Shown in pieces: positions 49,292-57,663 of a DNA stretch of 64,000 bases. Made by a program: the position numbers and the translations under genes. The notes below the pieces were generated by a model that was not told the origin of the DNA, did no database searches, and was given only the letters and a program-made list of their open reading frames with translations. This DNA is from Minicystis rosea (GTDB taxonomy: Bacteria; Myxococcota_A; Polyangia; Polyangiales; Polyangiaceae): NCBI GenBank assembly GCA_001931535.1, contig CP016211.1, positions 9,037,703-9,101,702 of the forward strand, written 5' to 3'. Numbering within the stretch: the stretch's first letter is position 1; each line of letters starts with the position of its first letter.

Positions 49292-50200
49292 TCACCGATA
49301 CGTGTCCAGCGCGCCTTCGAGATCGAGCTCCTGCTCCCTCGTCTGCAGTCCTCCCGAGAGCGCGCGTCGCGTTCGGTCGACGACCGCGTCGGGCGCGGGA
49401 TAGACGAGCCCGAGGACTTGTCCTTCGTGCTTCAACAGGGCTTCCAGGTCCACGCCCAGCGCGCCGTCGACGGCGGCCTTCGCAGCGCGGATCTGCGCGG
49501 GCGAGAGCGCGGCGACGCGGCGGGCGAGCGAATCGACGAAGGCGTCGAGCTCGTGATCGGGGAGGGTCCGATTGACCCATCCGTACCGCTCGGCGGTCTC
49601 GGCGTCGAAGAGATCCCCGCCGAGGATGATCTCGAGCGCGCGCGCCCGCCCGACGAGGTGCGCGAGGAGCTGCGTGCCGCCGCCGCCGGGGATGATGCCG
49701 AGCCGCGTTTCGAGCTGCGAGAGAAACGTTCGGCCCGCCGCCGCGAACCGCATGTCGGCCGCCATGGCGAGCTCGTTGCCGCCGCCGCGCAGGCGGCCGC
49801 GCAGCTTCGCGATCGTGACCTGCGGCAGCGTCCGCACGCTGTGCACGAGGTGCTGCATGGGGTTCAACGACGTCGGACCGTCGGCGGCGCCGAGCCGCAT
49901 GAACCCCTCGGCATCGAGCATGTACCCCGCGTCGACGTGAGCCGCGAAGAAGTCCGCGACGTTGCTCTGCAGGACGACGACGCGAACGGCCTCGTCGCTC
50001 CTCACCTCGCGGACGAAGCGCTTCAGCTCGGGGACGAGCTCGGAGTCGAGCAGGTTGAGCGGCGGGTGGGCGAGCGTCACCCACGCCACCCCGTCGGAGA
50101 CCTCGACGTGCAGCGTGGTGTAGTCTGTGTGGGGATTCTCTTTGGTCACGAGCGCGCTCTCTTCCCGAGCGCCGTGCGTATTCGTCACGGTGGCTTGCAT
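49292..50200 (-). CDS. Enoyl-CoA hydratase/isomerase family protein
   Basis: A 302-aa protein from ATG 50200 with AGGAGG six bases upstream. Crotonase fold: VAWVTLAHPPLNLLDSELV, then the oxyanion region KLRGRLRGGGNELAMAADMRFA (GGGNELA) and RLGIIPGGGGTQLL. The glutamates typical of hydratases are only partly assignable, and the chain is about 40 residues longer than usual. Reaction type uncertain. Confidence 0.87.
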   Translation of the reverse strand: MQATVTNTHGAREESALVTKENPHTDYTTLHVEVSDGVAWVTLAHPPLNLLDSELVPELKRFVREVRSDEAVRVVVLQSNVADFFAAHVDAGYMLDAEGFMRLGAADGPTSLNPMQHLVHSVRTLPQVTIAKLRGRLRGGGNELAMAADMRFAAAGRTFLSQLETRLGIIPGGGGTQLLAHLVGRARALEIILGGDLFDAETAERYGWVNRTLPDHELDAFVDSLARRVAALSPAQIRAAKAAVDGALGVDLEALLKHEGQVLGLVYPAPDAVVDRTRRALSGGLQTREQELDLEGALDTYR

Positions 50201-50383
50201 GGCCGACCTCCTTGCCCACGACTTTATTCACCGCGGACCGGCGCGGTAGCGGGCGGCCGCGATGAAGACTTCTGCCGGATCGGAAGCAATGCCCGCGGCG
50301 GTTCTCATCCGCTGAAGGCGAAGAGGAGCTTGCGTGCTGCGCAGCATCCCGCTGGATCGACTCGTTCACGCGACGGGCCGGCT

Positions 50384-50570
50384 CGCCCCCGAGGCCTACC
50401 TGCGTGACTTGTTCCGCGTGCTGCCGCACTGGCCCCGCGCGCGGTATCTCGATCTCGCGCCTCGGTTCTGGTTGCGGACCCGCGCCCGGCTCGACGCCCG
50501 GGAGCTCGAGCTGCCCCTCGGGCACCTGACGGTGCCGGAGCCCCCGACGCAAGAGCCGGCTGCGCGCTGA
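50384..50570 (+). pseudogene. IS66 TnpC C-terminal fragment (3)
   Basis: Encodes only the last 62 residues (EAYLRDLFRVLPHWPRARYL onward), slightly diverged. About 80 bases follow that match 46286-46365. It is in direct orientation to the other fragments. Confidence 0.85.
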
Positions 50571-50728
50571 ACGCGCTGCGGTGGTCACGCAGCCAGTTTG
50601 GAGGCTGGTGGGCTATCCCGGAAGAAGGCGGCTCGTGCAGCGGATACACGAGCTGCGCAACGACGAAGCCGGGAACGAAGTAAGATACAAGGCTGCCGAG
50701 CGGGGTCGCACGCGCGAGGCGCACTCGA

Positions 50729-50777
50729 GGTGGAGACGAACGCCGCCACCGCGATTCGTACGCTCATTCGCGCGACT
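50729..50777 (+). pseudogene. 3' remnant of the 64-aa gene
   Basis: The sequence (LEVETNAATAIRTLIRATA in frame) matches the end of the gene at 31291-31485 (LEMETDDAAVIRAFMRAAA). It marks the left edge of duplication copy 2. Confidence 0.7.
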
Positions 50778-50786
50778 GCTCGAGCC

Positions 50787-51067
50787 GGGGGGTACTCCGG
50801 AGTACCCCCTCACCGCTCTGCATTGCGCAGGGGGGTACTCCAGAGTACCCCCCAACCGCTCTCCATTGCGTAGGGGGGTACTCCGGACCCCCCTCAACCG
50901 CTCTGCATTGCGTAGGGGGGGTACTCCGGAGTACCCCCTGTGCCACTCCACCCCCGAAATTCCCGGCCTTTTACATCGGCGTGGCACAGTGCTCGGAGCC
51001 TCGGGCAGCCTCGCCCCCCGAAACACCGCATTTCCGAACGCGGGGGGGTACTCCGGAGTACCCCCCC
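50787..51067. repeat. Array of five GC-rich palindromes (copy 2)
   Basis: Units at 50787-50809, 50830-50853, 50873-50893, 50915-50939 and 51042-51067, with the same linkers, order and truncated third unit as in copy 1. The 18-bp perfect palindrome follows at 51068-51085. Confidence 0.9.
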
Positions 51068-51082
51068 ACCGCAATGCATTGC

Positions 51083-51121
51083 GGTTGTGCCAGCTCCCGA
51101 GTACCCCCCTCTGGCACAACC
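51083..51121 (-). terminator. Hairpin abutting the stop of the second 273-aa gene
   Basis: The same 11-bp stem (GGTTGTGCCAG/CTGGCACAACC) as at 31808-31846, ending one base before the stop codon. Confidence 0.65.
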
Positions 51122-51943
51122 TCAGCTCGGCTGCCCACCGCTGGGCTGTGCCGGCTTCGCCTCGGTGGCTCCGCCGGCCGAAGTCGTTCCGCCGGCCGGA
51201 GCCTTTGCCCCGGAAGCGCTGCCGGAGCCCCTGACGTCCCACGATGCAAGGGGCGCGAGGAGCGCGTCCGCGAGCGCTTGCGTTTCGGGCTCGTCGTCTT
51301 CCACCGAGCCCATCACCTTGGCCACGTACTTACGGAGCGCATCGGTGAAGGCATTCAACGCCTCCCGAACGCTCGGCGGCGTGGCCGCGCCCTCCGGCTG
51401 CACCTGGGTCATCCCAAGCACCTTCCCATACGCCGCGTGTGCGTCGGTCAGCGCATCGAGGAAGATCCGGCCACCGAGCTTCTCGATACGCTTGTCCAGT
51501 CCCTGCGCTTTGATGCGTTGGAGGCGAGCCTCGCTCTCCGCCCACTCGAGCTCGTAGGTCAGCAAGATGAACTTCAGCCCATCGGGGAAGATCGTCGCCT
51601 TGATGGCCAAAGCCTCCTCGGCTGCCGGCACATCCGGGAGCTTGCCAAACGCGGTGAGGAAATCGTGCAAAGCGCTCCAGCAAGCGTCGATCCGGCGATC
51701 GGCAAGCGTGGTAGCCGCGTTGTCCGCCGAGCCCGGAGCCCCGGCCAGTCCAACTTGATCACGTAGCGTCTCTTTGAGGGAAACGTGGGTTTGCGCGAGC
51801 GTGCCATGCGCCTTGGCAATGCCTTTGGAGAGCTCCTTCTTGTGCGGTTTGGCCACGGTGAGTAACTGCTCGCCGAGCGCCATGGCGCCGGGAGCCATGA
51901 AACGGGGAAGTTGAATCACGTCTGCAGGAGAATAGGTTGCCAT
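51122..51943 (-). CDS. 273-aa helical protein, copy 2
   Basis: ATG 51943. It differs from copy 1 at few positions (for example SKGIAKAHGTLAQ against SKGITKAHGTLTQ) plus the tail (GSGSASGAKAPAGG). Its frame is fully intact, which for a duplicated orphan suggests selection or recent duplication. No family recognised. Confidence 0.7.
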   Translation of the reverse strand: MATYSPADVIQLPRFMAPGAMALGEQLLTVAKPHKKELSKGIAKAHGTLAQTHVSLKETLRDQVGLAGAPGSADNAATTLADRRIDACWSALHDFLTAFGKLPDVPAAEEALAIKATIFPDGLKFILLTYELEWAESEARLQRIKAQGLDKRIEKLGGRIFLDALTDAHAAYGKVLGMTQVQPEGAATPPSVREALNAFTDALRKYVAKVMGSVEDDEPETQALADALLAPLASWDVRGSGSASGAKAPAGGTTSAGGATEAKPAQPSGGQPS

Positions 51944-52204
51944 GCAGCGAGGATAGCGGGCGCAAGCCGGCACGCACGTCGCTCGGATGGATTTGGAAGG
52001 TGGCAAGCGCGAGGTGCGAGGTGCGATCACCGAGCCTCCCATGAGCGCCCAAGTATCCTCTGATGAGGTCACGGCCACCGCGACGGCCCGAAGCAACGAG
52101 AACATCGCGCGGGGGCGCGCGTCGGCGAGGGCGACCCCCCATCGTAACCGATAGTGATGCACGAGCGCGAAGCGCCGCCGCAAAGCGGCGTCGAGGTCTT
52201 ACCC

Positions 52205-52395
52205 ATTGTGGCCAGACTTCGGGTGTACAGAACGAACGGGCCACCTCCGAAGTCGACAGCCCCGGAGAAGTTACCGGTGATCACCACGTTGTCGCCATGG
52301 TCCACCGCGATGTCCACCGCAGCTCCACTGTCGAATACCTCACTCCAGATGTGCGAACCATCCGCGTCTCGTCCTGCGGAAGCAGACCGACGTGG
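52205..52395 (-). pseudogene. Beta-propeller repeat fragment
   Basis: Encodes DADGSHIWSEVFDSGAA and NVVITGNFSGAVDFGGGPF, about one blade of the SBBP-type propeller seen at 22725-24371. It is more diverged than the 40937-42576 copy and truncated at both ends. Confidence 0.65.
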
Positions 52396-52405
52396 ACCTC
52401 GAACG

Positions 52406-53404
52406 TCACCGATGGCGATACTCACTCGGCGTCTTGCCGGTCCAACGGCGGAAGGCGCGGACGAAGTTCGCCACATCGAAGTAGCCAAGCTCGATGGCGA
52501 CAGCTTCGAGGCTGAGGCGGTGGTCGTCGACCAGCAGCAGCGCCTTGTCACGCCGCACTTCGTCGAGCAAACCGGTGAACGACGTACCTGCGTCGGCGAG
52601 GCGCCGCTTCAACGTGCGCGTCGAGACATGAAGGCGTTGCGCCACCTCGTCGAGCGAACGAAATCCCCCTTCACCGTGCATCGCTTGTCGCACACGCACG
52701 ATCATCTCACTCGGCGCCCCCAGCGCTGCGAGCTCACGCTGGACCTCGTCGCGCGCAAGCCTCGCGGTCACTGGATCAGCCATCTTCAGCGGCCACTGGA
52801 GCTCACTCGTGCGGAATACGAGCCGATTGACCGGCATCGAGAAGCGAACCCGCGCGAGATCCGGGAATCGGCTGACGTAGGCGGGCTCGGGAGACGTGAC
52901 CTCGGCCAGCACGTGCAAGGGTTGCTCCGCGATGACGTCGGCGATGTGGAGGAACATCACGACGAGGGAGAGAATGGCGAACTCGCGCTCCTCATTGGCC
53001 AAAGGCCCTCGCTCTTCGAGGACCAGCGAGGCCGACGCTTCCTCCGTCCGGTAGTGCAAGTCCACGATCATGGAGCGCGTGGCGAGGAACAGCTCGACGA
53101 GGTGGAGCGCGTCGCCGACGGAGCGCGCGGTCATGGTCGCCAGGCCGAGCGCGCCATGGGAGGACAGCCGCATCTGCCGACCCATGTACACGGCGAGCCC
53201 CGGCTCCCCCGTGAGCTCGTGGGTTCTGCGAAGCAGTGTCGCGAGTGTATCGTAGGTGATGCGCGCCCCTGGCGCTGCCAGCGCTTCGGCTCGGAGGTCC
53301 AGCCCTTCGAGCAGGTCGCGCTCGCTCACGTTCCAGCGCGCCGCGAGGTCGAGCAGTTGCAGCGCGTAGGCTGCGGGGGTCGTTGCGTCTCTTGGCATCG
53401 ACAT
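52406..53404 (-). CDS. AraC family regulator (OruR/ArgR-like)
   Basis: About 332 aa from ATG 53404 (an upstream ATG at 53437 adds 11). An N-terminal arabinose-binding-like domain (TPAAYALQLLDLAARWNVS) is followed by a C-terminal double helix-turn-helix: RSLDEVAQRLHVSTRTLKRRL and LSLEAVAIELGYFDVANFVRAFRRWTGKTPSEYR. It probably controls the dioxygenase and membrane-protein genes upstream on the same strand. The inducer is unknown. Confidence 0.9.
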   Translation of the reverse strand: MSMPRDATTPAAYALQLLDLAARWNVSERDLLEGLDLRAEALAAPGARITYDTLATLLRRTHELTGEPGLAVYMGRQMRLSSHGALGLATMTARSVGDALHLVELFLATRSMIVDLHYRTEEASASLVLEERGPLANEEREFAILSLVVMFLHIADVIAEQPLHVLAEVTSPEPAYVSRFPDLARVRFSMPVNRLVFRTSELQWPLKMADPVTARLARDEVQRELAALGAPSEMIVRVRQAMHGEGGFRSLDEVAQRLHVSTRTLKRRLADAGTSFTGLLDEVRRDKALLLVDDHRLSLEAVAIELGYFDVANFVRAFRRWTGKTPSEYRHR

Positions 53405-53467
53405 GGGTGGGCCTGCGGCGACGAGACGCAGACCCATAGTCCCGTCGATCTGCGGCCGCCAGCAACG

Positions 53468-53635
53468 TCACCCGGCCGCCGACCTCGACACGGCACTCTC
53501 GCTCGCAATCGTCCGTAGATGTTCAGGGTGCAGCACGAGCAACAAGTGCAGCACCGTCATGCTGAGCGTCGCCGACGGGAGCCATGTCGTTGCAGCGCGA
53601 GCGACCGAAGGGGCGGCGATCAGCTTGGGAGATGG
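53468..53635 (-). pseudogene. C-terminal remnant of a third membrane-protein paralogue
   Basis: Encodes ATTWLPSATLSMTVLHLLLV and RTIASESAVSR, matching the end of the 54718-55287 protein (ATSWLLPGTLAMAVLHVVLM, RMLASQNAVSR). The rest of the gene is missing. Confidence 0.7.
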
Positions 53636-53674
53636 CGACAAGCCGTCCACGCGTCGGGTGGGCCAAGCTCGCCG

Positions 53675-54664
53675 TCATCCCTCCACGATGCCGCGCCGGA
53701 GTTGCTCATCGCCGTCGTCGAAGTCGGGAGCGGCGAGCCACAGACGCAGGAGGTGGCGCTTCTCCGCGGGGGCGTCCCAGTCTTCGTACGCGGTGCGCTT
53801 GTGGAGCACGACCGAGTTCTTCAGGATCTGGATGTCGCCGGGCCGAAATTCCATGTCGAGGTACAGGGCGGGATCGTTGGCAATGGCCTCCACGAGGCGG
53901 ATCGCTTCCTCCTGGTCGGGACGGAGACGTGGCGCTCCGTCGATCTCCTGCGAACGTCGGATGTACCAGGCAATGAAGAACGTGTTCAGCCGCCCGCCCC
54001 GGATGCTGCACACCGGCCGGGTAAACCAGATCGGCGCGGGCATCCCGGTCTCGTGGTAGTGCCACGGGAAGTCCTCGAAGAGCACGCGCGCGAGGTCGGG
54101 CCGCCGAGTGTGCACGGCATCGATGACCGCGATGGAGCTCACGATGCGGCTGAGGCCCCCCGATCGCGCCGTGCGGAGGCAGAGCAGGCCGATGATGTCG
54201 GCGCCGTCGGTGTGGAAGTCCTGCTCGGCGCGGGTCGTGTAAAGCCTCGTGCTGGGGAGGCCCGGATCGGCGCCGGTGTCACGCACGTGCGTCAGCAGCT
54301 CACCCTGAATGTTCTGCGGCGCAGGAGTCCCGAGATGCACGCCCAAGGCCCAGTAGGCGAGCGTGGCCTCTTCCTCTGACATTTGGTGGACGGGAAGCCC
54401 CCGAACGAGCACGAAACCCAGCCCGTGCGCGAGCGCCTTGCGCCAGGTCGCCACCGCGCGTGCCAGATCCTCTTCGAGAAGCGCGTCGTCGCGCGTCAAC
54501 GCGCTCGCCGGTTTACCGATGCGCTCGAGGCGCTCGACGAGACGCTCGATGGCGCCGAGCTCGTCGCTCGAGAGTACGTGTGTGAAGGCGTCGGCGCGGG
54601 AAGCGAGATCGGCCCCGCGAAAAGCGGCGGGGCTATCGAAGAGAGCGGGCGAAAGAGATTCCAT
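53675..54664 (-). CDS. TauD/TfdA-type Fe(II)/2-oxoglutarate dioxygenase
   Basis: A 329-aa protein from ATG 54664. The iron-binding residues are His151 and Asp153 (DFHTDGADIIGLL) and His288 (LKNSVVLHKRTAY); Arg307 in HLLRLWLA would bind 2-oxoglutarate. The family hydroxylates small molecules such as taurine, 2,4-D or peptidyl amino acids, and the substrate here is open. It lies 53 bases after the membrane-protein gene, so it may belong to the same transcript as the arsenic operon. Its role there is unknown. Confidence 0.87.
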   Translation of the reverse strand: MESLSPALFDSPAAFRGADLASRADAFTHVLSSDELGAIERLVERLERIGKPASALTRDDALLEEDLARAVATWRKALAHGLGFVLVRGLPVHQMSEEEATLAYWALGVHLGTPAPQNIQGELLTHVRDTGADPGLPSTRLYTTRAEQDFHTDGADIIGLLCLRTARSGGLSRIVSSIAVIDAVHTRRPDLARVLFEDFPWHYHETGMPAPIWFTRPVCSIRGGRLNTFFIAWYIRRSQEIDGAPRLRPDQEEAIRLVEAIANDPALYLDMEFRPGDIQILKNSVVLHKRTAYEDWDAPAEKRHLLRLWLAAPDFDDGDEQLRRGIVEG

Positions 54665-54717
54665 GCAGCATTTCCCTGTGTCGGTGCCCAGCCGGCTCGT
54701 GGGGCGTCACCGGCAGC

Positions 54718-55287
54718 CTATCTCGACACCGCGTTCTGGCTCGCAAGCATCCGCAGACGTGCGGGGAGCATCATGAGCACCACGTGGAGCACCGCCATCG
54801 CGAGCGTCCCCGGCAAGAGCCAGGACGTCGCGGTGTGAGCAATCGATGCCGCAGCGACCAGCGCAGAGGACGGCGACCGGTTCGCCCACGCCCACGCGTC
54901 GAGCGGTCGAGCGGCCAGGCTGGTCGTCACGCCGACGACGTGAAGTGTCGTCGCGACCAGGTGCAGCGCCGCCTCGCCCTGCGGCAATCCACCGAGTGGT
55001 CTGCGGGAGCGTGTCTCTTCGGCCATGTCCCACGCGCCGACGCCAACGTCGATGATCACGATGGACACCCCGAGCCACAGAGTGGGCCCGACCGTGTCGC
55101 CACGAAACACGAGCCAGAGCGCGAACGCTCCGAGCACCGCGCGGAGTGTGTGGATGGCATGCTCGACACGCGTCTCGGAGCGGGCGAAGAGCCGAAACTT
55201 CCAGAGGTGAAGGTAAAGGCCATCGAACGCGGCGAGGGGGAGCAGCAGCCCCAACGCAACGACGCTGACCAGAAAGAGGGCATGCAT
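54718..55287 (-). CDS. Membrane protein with conserved His pairs (paralogue A)
   Basis: A 189-aa protein from ATG 55287, 13 bases after the small gene's stop. About five helices. The motif DGLYLHLWKFRLFARSETR (22-40) and EHAIH (42-46) recurs in paralogue B at 55551-56123, as does LGGLPQGEAALHLV. The conserved Asp, Glu and His suggest a haem or metal site in the membrane, which is inference. I know no family name. Confidence 0.65.
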   Translation of the reverse strand: MHALFLVSVVALGLLLPLAAFDGLYLHLWKFRLFARSETRVEHAIHTLRAVLGAFALWLVFRGDTVGPTLWLGVSIVIIDVGVGAWDMAEETRSRRPLGGLPQGEAALHLVATTLHVVGVTTSLAARPLDAWAWANRSPSSALVAAASIAHTATSWLLPGTLAMAVLHVVLMMLPARLRMLASQNAVSR

Positions 55288-55300
55288 CGATATCCTCGCC

Positions 55301-55456
55301 TCAGCGCGCTGCCGCGGCCGCGCTGGGCCAAGCCGTGCGGGTGTTCTCGAGGGGCGCCCCGCCGGGGAACAGACGCTCGCGCCATGCGGTCAGGTCCCGC
55401 GTGTCTTTGTCGTTCGGATGAAAATCACGCTGGTGTCTTGGCGTGCGTCGAGCCAT
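55301..55456 (-). CDS. 51-aa basic small protein
   Basis: ATG 55456 to TGA 55301-55303. Charged N-terminal part (RRTPRHQRDFHPNDKDTRDL) and Ala-rich end. It is tightly followed by paralogue A. Function unknown. Confidence 0.5.
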   Translation of the reverse strand: MARRTPRHQRDFHPNDKDTRDLTAWRERLFPGGAPLENTRTAWPSAAAAAR

Positions 55457-55550
55457 GGGGCCTGCCTTTCGAGGACCACGCCGAACGTGCATCGCACCGT
55501 GCTCGCACACGAGGTCCCAGCAGTGCCGAGTTACTGTCAGCAGGGGCCAA

Positions 55551-56123
55551 TCATGAATGCGCCGCGACGGACGGGGGCGCTTGAAGGCGGCGTTTGGCAG
55601 CGACAGCGAGGCCGAGGTGCAGGACGGCAGCCGCGATCGCCCCCGGCACGAGGAGGGCGCTTGCCGCACGGAGAGGTGCGAGATCGGAGAGCGTGCTCAG
55701 CTCCGCGTTCGAGATGTTCCACGCCGTCCGCGGGCGGCTGGCGACTGCCAGAGCGATCGCGCCGGCACGCAGCGTGGAGATCGCGATGTGAAGCGCGTAC
55801 TCGCCCGACGAGAGCCCGCCGAGGGACGCACGAGACCAGCGCTCGACGAGGGTGTCCAGCAGCTCGAGGAGCTGATCGATGCCCAGCACGCCCACGCCGA
55901 TCCAGAGCATCGGACCGCCGACATCGGAGAAGATCGTCAGCAGCGACGGGATGAACAGCAAAGCGCGGCCGCTGTGAAGCCAGTGCTCCGTGCGCGTCTC
56001 CGGGTGCGCGTAGAGCCGGTATCGGATGAGGTGCAGGTACACGCCGTCGATGGCCGACAGCGCCACGAATCCATAAAGCAGGACAATGGTCGCCGTGACG
56101 ACCGCAGGGGATGCGATGCCCAT
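55551..56123 (-). CDS. Membrane protein with conserved His pairs (paralogue B)
   Basis: A 190-aa protein starting 29 bases after the sigma-factor stop. It carries DGVYLHLIRYRLYAHPETR (26-44), EHWLH (46-50) and LGGLSSGEYALHIA, in register with paralogue A. It has five predicted helices. Its position right behind arsM and the sigma factor suggests induction with the arsenic genes. Confidence 0.65.
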   Translation of the reverse strand: MGIASPAVVTATIVLLYGFVALSAIDGVYLHLIRYRLYAHPETRTEHWLHSGRALLFIPSLLTIFSDVGGPMLWIGVGVLGIDQLLELLDTLVERWSRASLGGLSSGEYALHIAISTLRAGAIALAVASRPRTAWNISNAELSTLSDLAPLRAASALLVPGAIAAAVLHLGLAVAAKRRLQAPPSVAAHS

Positions 56124-56152
56124 GAATGTTCACTCCTGTGCGATGTGGATCG

Positions 56153-56731
56153 CTAACGACAGCAGTCGTCTGGGATCTTCCACGTCGGACGCGGCTCGCA
56201 GGCGATGACTCGCCCTCTCGCATCGAGGGCGATCTCGCAGCAATCTTCGAGCAGAGCACGCAGCCGCTCTCGACCGCGCTGCACACGCGACTTCATCCCA
56301 GAGAGCGAGATGCCGAGCATCTCCGCTGCGTCCTTCTGCGTCACGCCTTGCAGCTCGGTGAGCGTGAGCGCCTCGCGGTACGGGGACGGCAGCATGGCGA
56401 TGAATGGAGCCACGTACTGCGCCAGCTCCGCTGCGACCGCGCCGTCCGCTTCGGTATCCGGCGGCGAGCACGTCTCCTCGGGTACGGTGCCCTGTGCCTG
56501 CGGATGCCGAGCGCGTGCGCGCCGGTGATCGGCGATCGCGCTCCGCGCCACCTGGTACAGCCACGGCCCGAAGCGATCCTCCTCGCGGAGGTTTCCCAGG
56601 CTGCGTTGCATGCGCAGGAAGACGTCCTGGAGCACGTCGTCGACGTCGGAGTCCGACACGCGCCGCGCGATGAAAGGCCGGAGGCGTGCCTCGAGCTCGC
56701 GATGTGCGCAGCGCGCGTCGGCGGTAATCAT
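56153..56731 (-). CDS. SigZ-type ECF RNA polymerase sigma factor
   Basis: A 192-aa protein from ATG 56731, which overlaps the arsM stop as ATGA. Region 2: RRVSDSDVDDVLQDVFLRMQ and GPWLYQVARSAIADHRR. Region 4: LPSPYREALTLTELQGVTQKD and AAEMLGISLSGMKSRVQRGR. After region 4 come Cys residues, LEDCCEIALDARGRVIACEP and a terminal DDCCR, as in SigZ proteins. The Cys pairs could sense metalloids, which is inference. Anti-sigma partner not found. Confidence 0.85.
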   Translation of the reverse strand: MITADARCAHRELEARLRPFIARRVSDSDVDDVLQDVFLRMQRSLGNLREEDRFGPWLYQVARSAIADHRRARARHPQAQGTVPEETCSPPDTEADGAVAAELAQYVAPFIAMLPSPYREALTLTELQGVTQKDAAEMLGISLSGMKSRVQRGRERLRALLEDCCEIALDARGRVIACEPRPTWKIPDDCCR

Positions 56732-57573
56732 GCTGCTCCTCCGGGCGCGCAACACGCCGGGCCGCAGCACGTGCGCTTCACCGTCGTGGGCTTGACGGCC
56801 TCGACGGTTGCCGAGGCGACGTAGTCCTCGGCTCCCGACCCGGGCATCCACTCCTTGATGAACGCCCGGCTCGCGGGGCGCGGCGTGATGCGCACGTCCT
56901 CGAACCCGACCTCGACCAGCAGGCGGCGGAGCTCGTCGACCGCAGCGGCGCCTGCGATGCAACCCGTGAGCGCGGCGACCTGCGATCGCAGCGCGTCAGG
57001 CATCGGAGCGAGCGCGACCACATCGGAGATGGCGAGGCGCCCACCAGGACGGAGAACGCGGAACGTCTCGCGAAACACCGCCGGCTTGTCAGGCGACAGG
57101 TTGATTACGCAGTTCGACAACACGACGTCGATCGAAGCATCCGAGACCGGGAGGCGCTCGATCTCGCCGAGCCGAAATTCCACGTTGAACGCGCCCGACC
57201 GCTCGGCGTTCGCGCGCGCCTTGCTCACCATCGCCGGCGTCATGTCGACGCCGATGACACGCCCCGCATCGCCAACCTGCGCCGCGGCGAGGAAGCAGTC
57301 GAATCCGCCACCGCTGCCGAGATCCAGCACCGTCTCGCCTGGGCGGAGCGCCGCGATCGCCTGCGGGTTGCCGCAGCCGAGCCCCATGTCCGCGCCCTCC
57401 GGGACGGACGCGAGATCCTCGGCCGAGTAGCCGAGCTGAAGGCTCGCGTCCTTCGGTGCAGCCACCGACCCGCAGCACGAGGGAGCGCACCCGCGTCCCG
57501 CGCTCATCTCCGCCACCTTGCCGTACTGCTCGCGCACGGCTGCACGTACCTCGTCGTTCGATCGTTCCGTCAT
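56728..57573 (-). CDS. arsM: Arsenite S-adenosylmethionine methyltransferase (second copy)
   Basis: A 281-aa protein. Motif I, VLDLGSGGGFDCFLAAAQVG, is preceded by GLGCGNPQAI with Cys67. SNCVINLSPDK has Cys155 and TGCIAGA has Cys205, together the three family arsenic-binding Cys. Extra Cys lie near the N-terminus (29, 33, 34) and at the C-terminus (CC at 269-270 and 274-275). The enzyme methylates As(III) to mono- to trimethylated forms. Its stop overlaps the sigma-factor start. Confidence 0.93.
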   Translation of the reverse strand: MTERSNDEVRAAVREQYGKVAEMSAGRGCAPSCCGSVAAPKDASLQLGYSAEDLASVPEGADMGLGCGNPQAIAALRPGETVLDLGSGGGFDCFLAAAQVGDAGRVIGVDMTPAMVSKARANAERSGAFNVEFRLGEIERLPVSDASIDVVLSNCVINLSPDKPAVFRETFRVLRPGGRLAISDVVALAPMPDALRSQVAALTGCIAGAAAVDELRRLLVEVGFEDVRITPRPASRAFIKEWMPGSGAEDYVASATVEAVKPTTVKRTCCGPACCAPGGAA

Positions 57574-57663
57574 GTCGTCCTCCTGTCCCTCAAGACGGAG
57601 GGTCTGCCGAATGGACGCAGGAAATCGTCACGACCGAAGAGGCGGGCCGCGTTGCGCGACCCG

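Larger units (their letters stand above)
50729..52136. repeat. Segmental duplication, palindrome array plus 273-aa gene, copy 2
   Basis: Counterpart of 31437-32845, in the same orientation, 19.3 kb away. The right edge lies about 190 bases upstream of the 273-aa gene start. Confidence 0.88.

Noticed and set aside
49010..50407. 465-aa + strand frame opposite the enoyl-CoA hydratase
   Set aside because: Antisense shadow; the - strand gene has a perfect ribosome site and family motifs.
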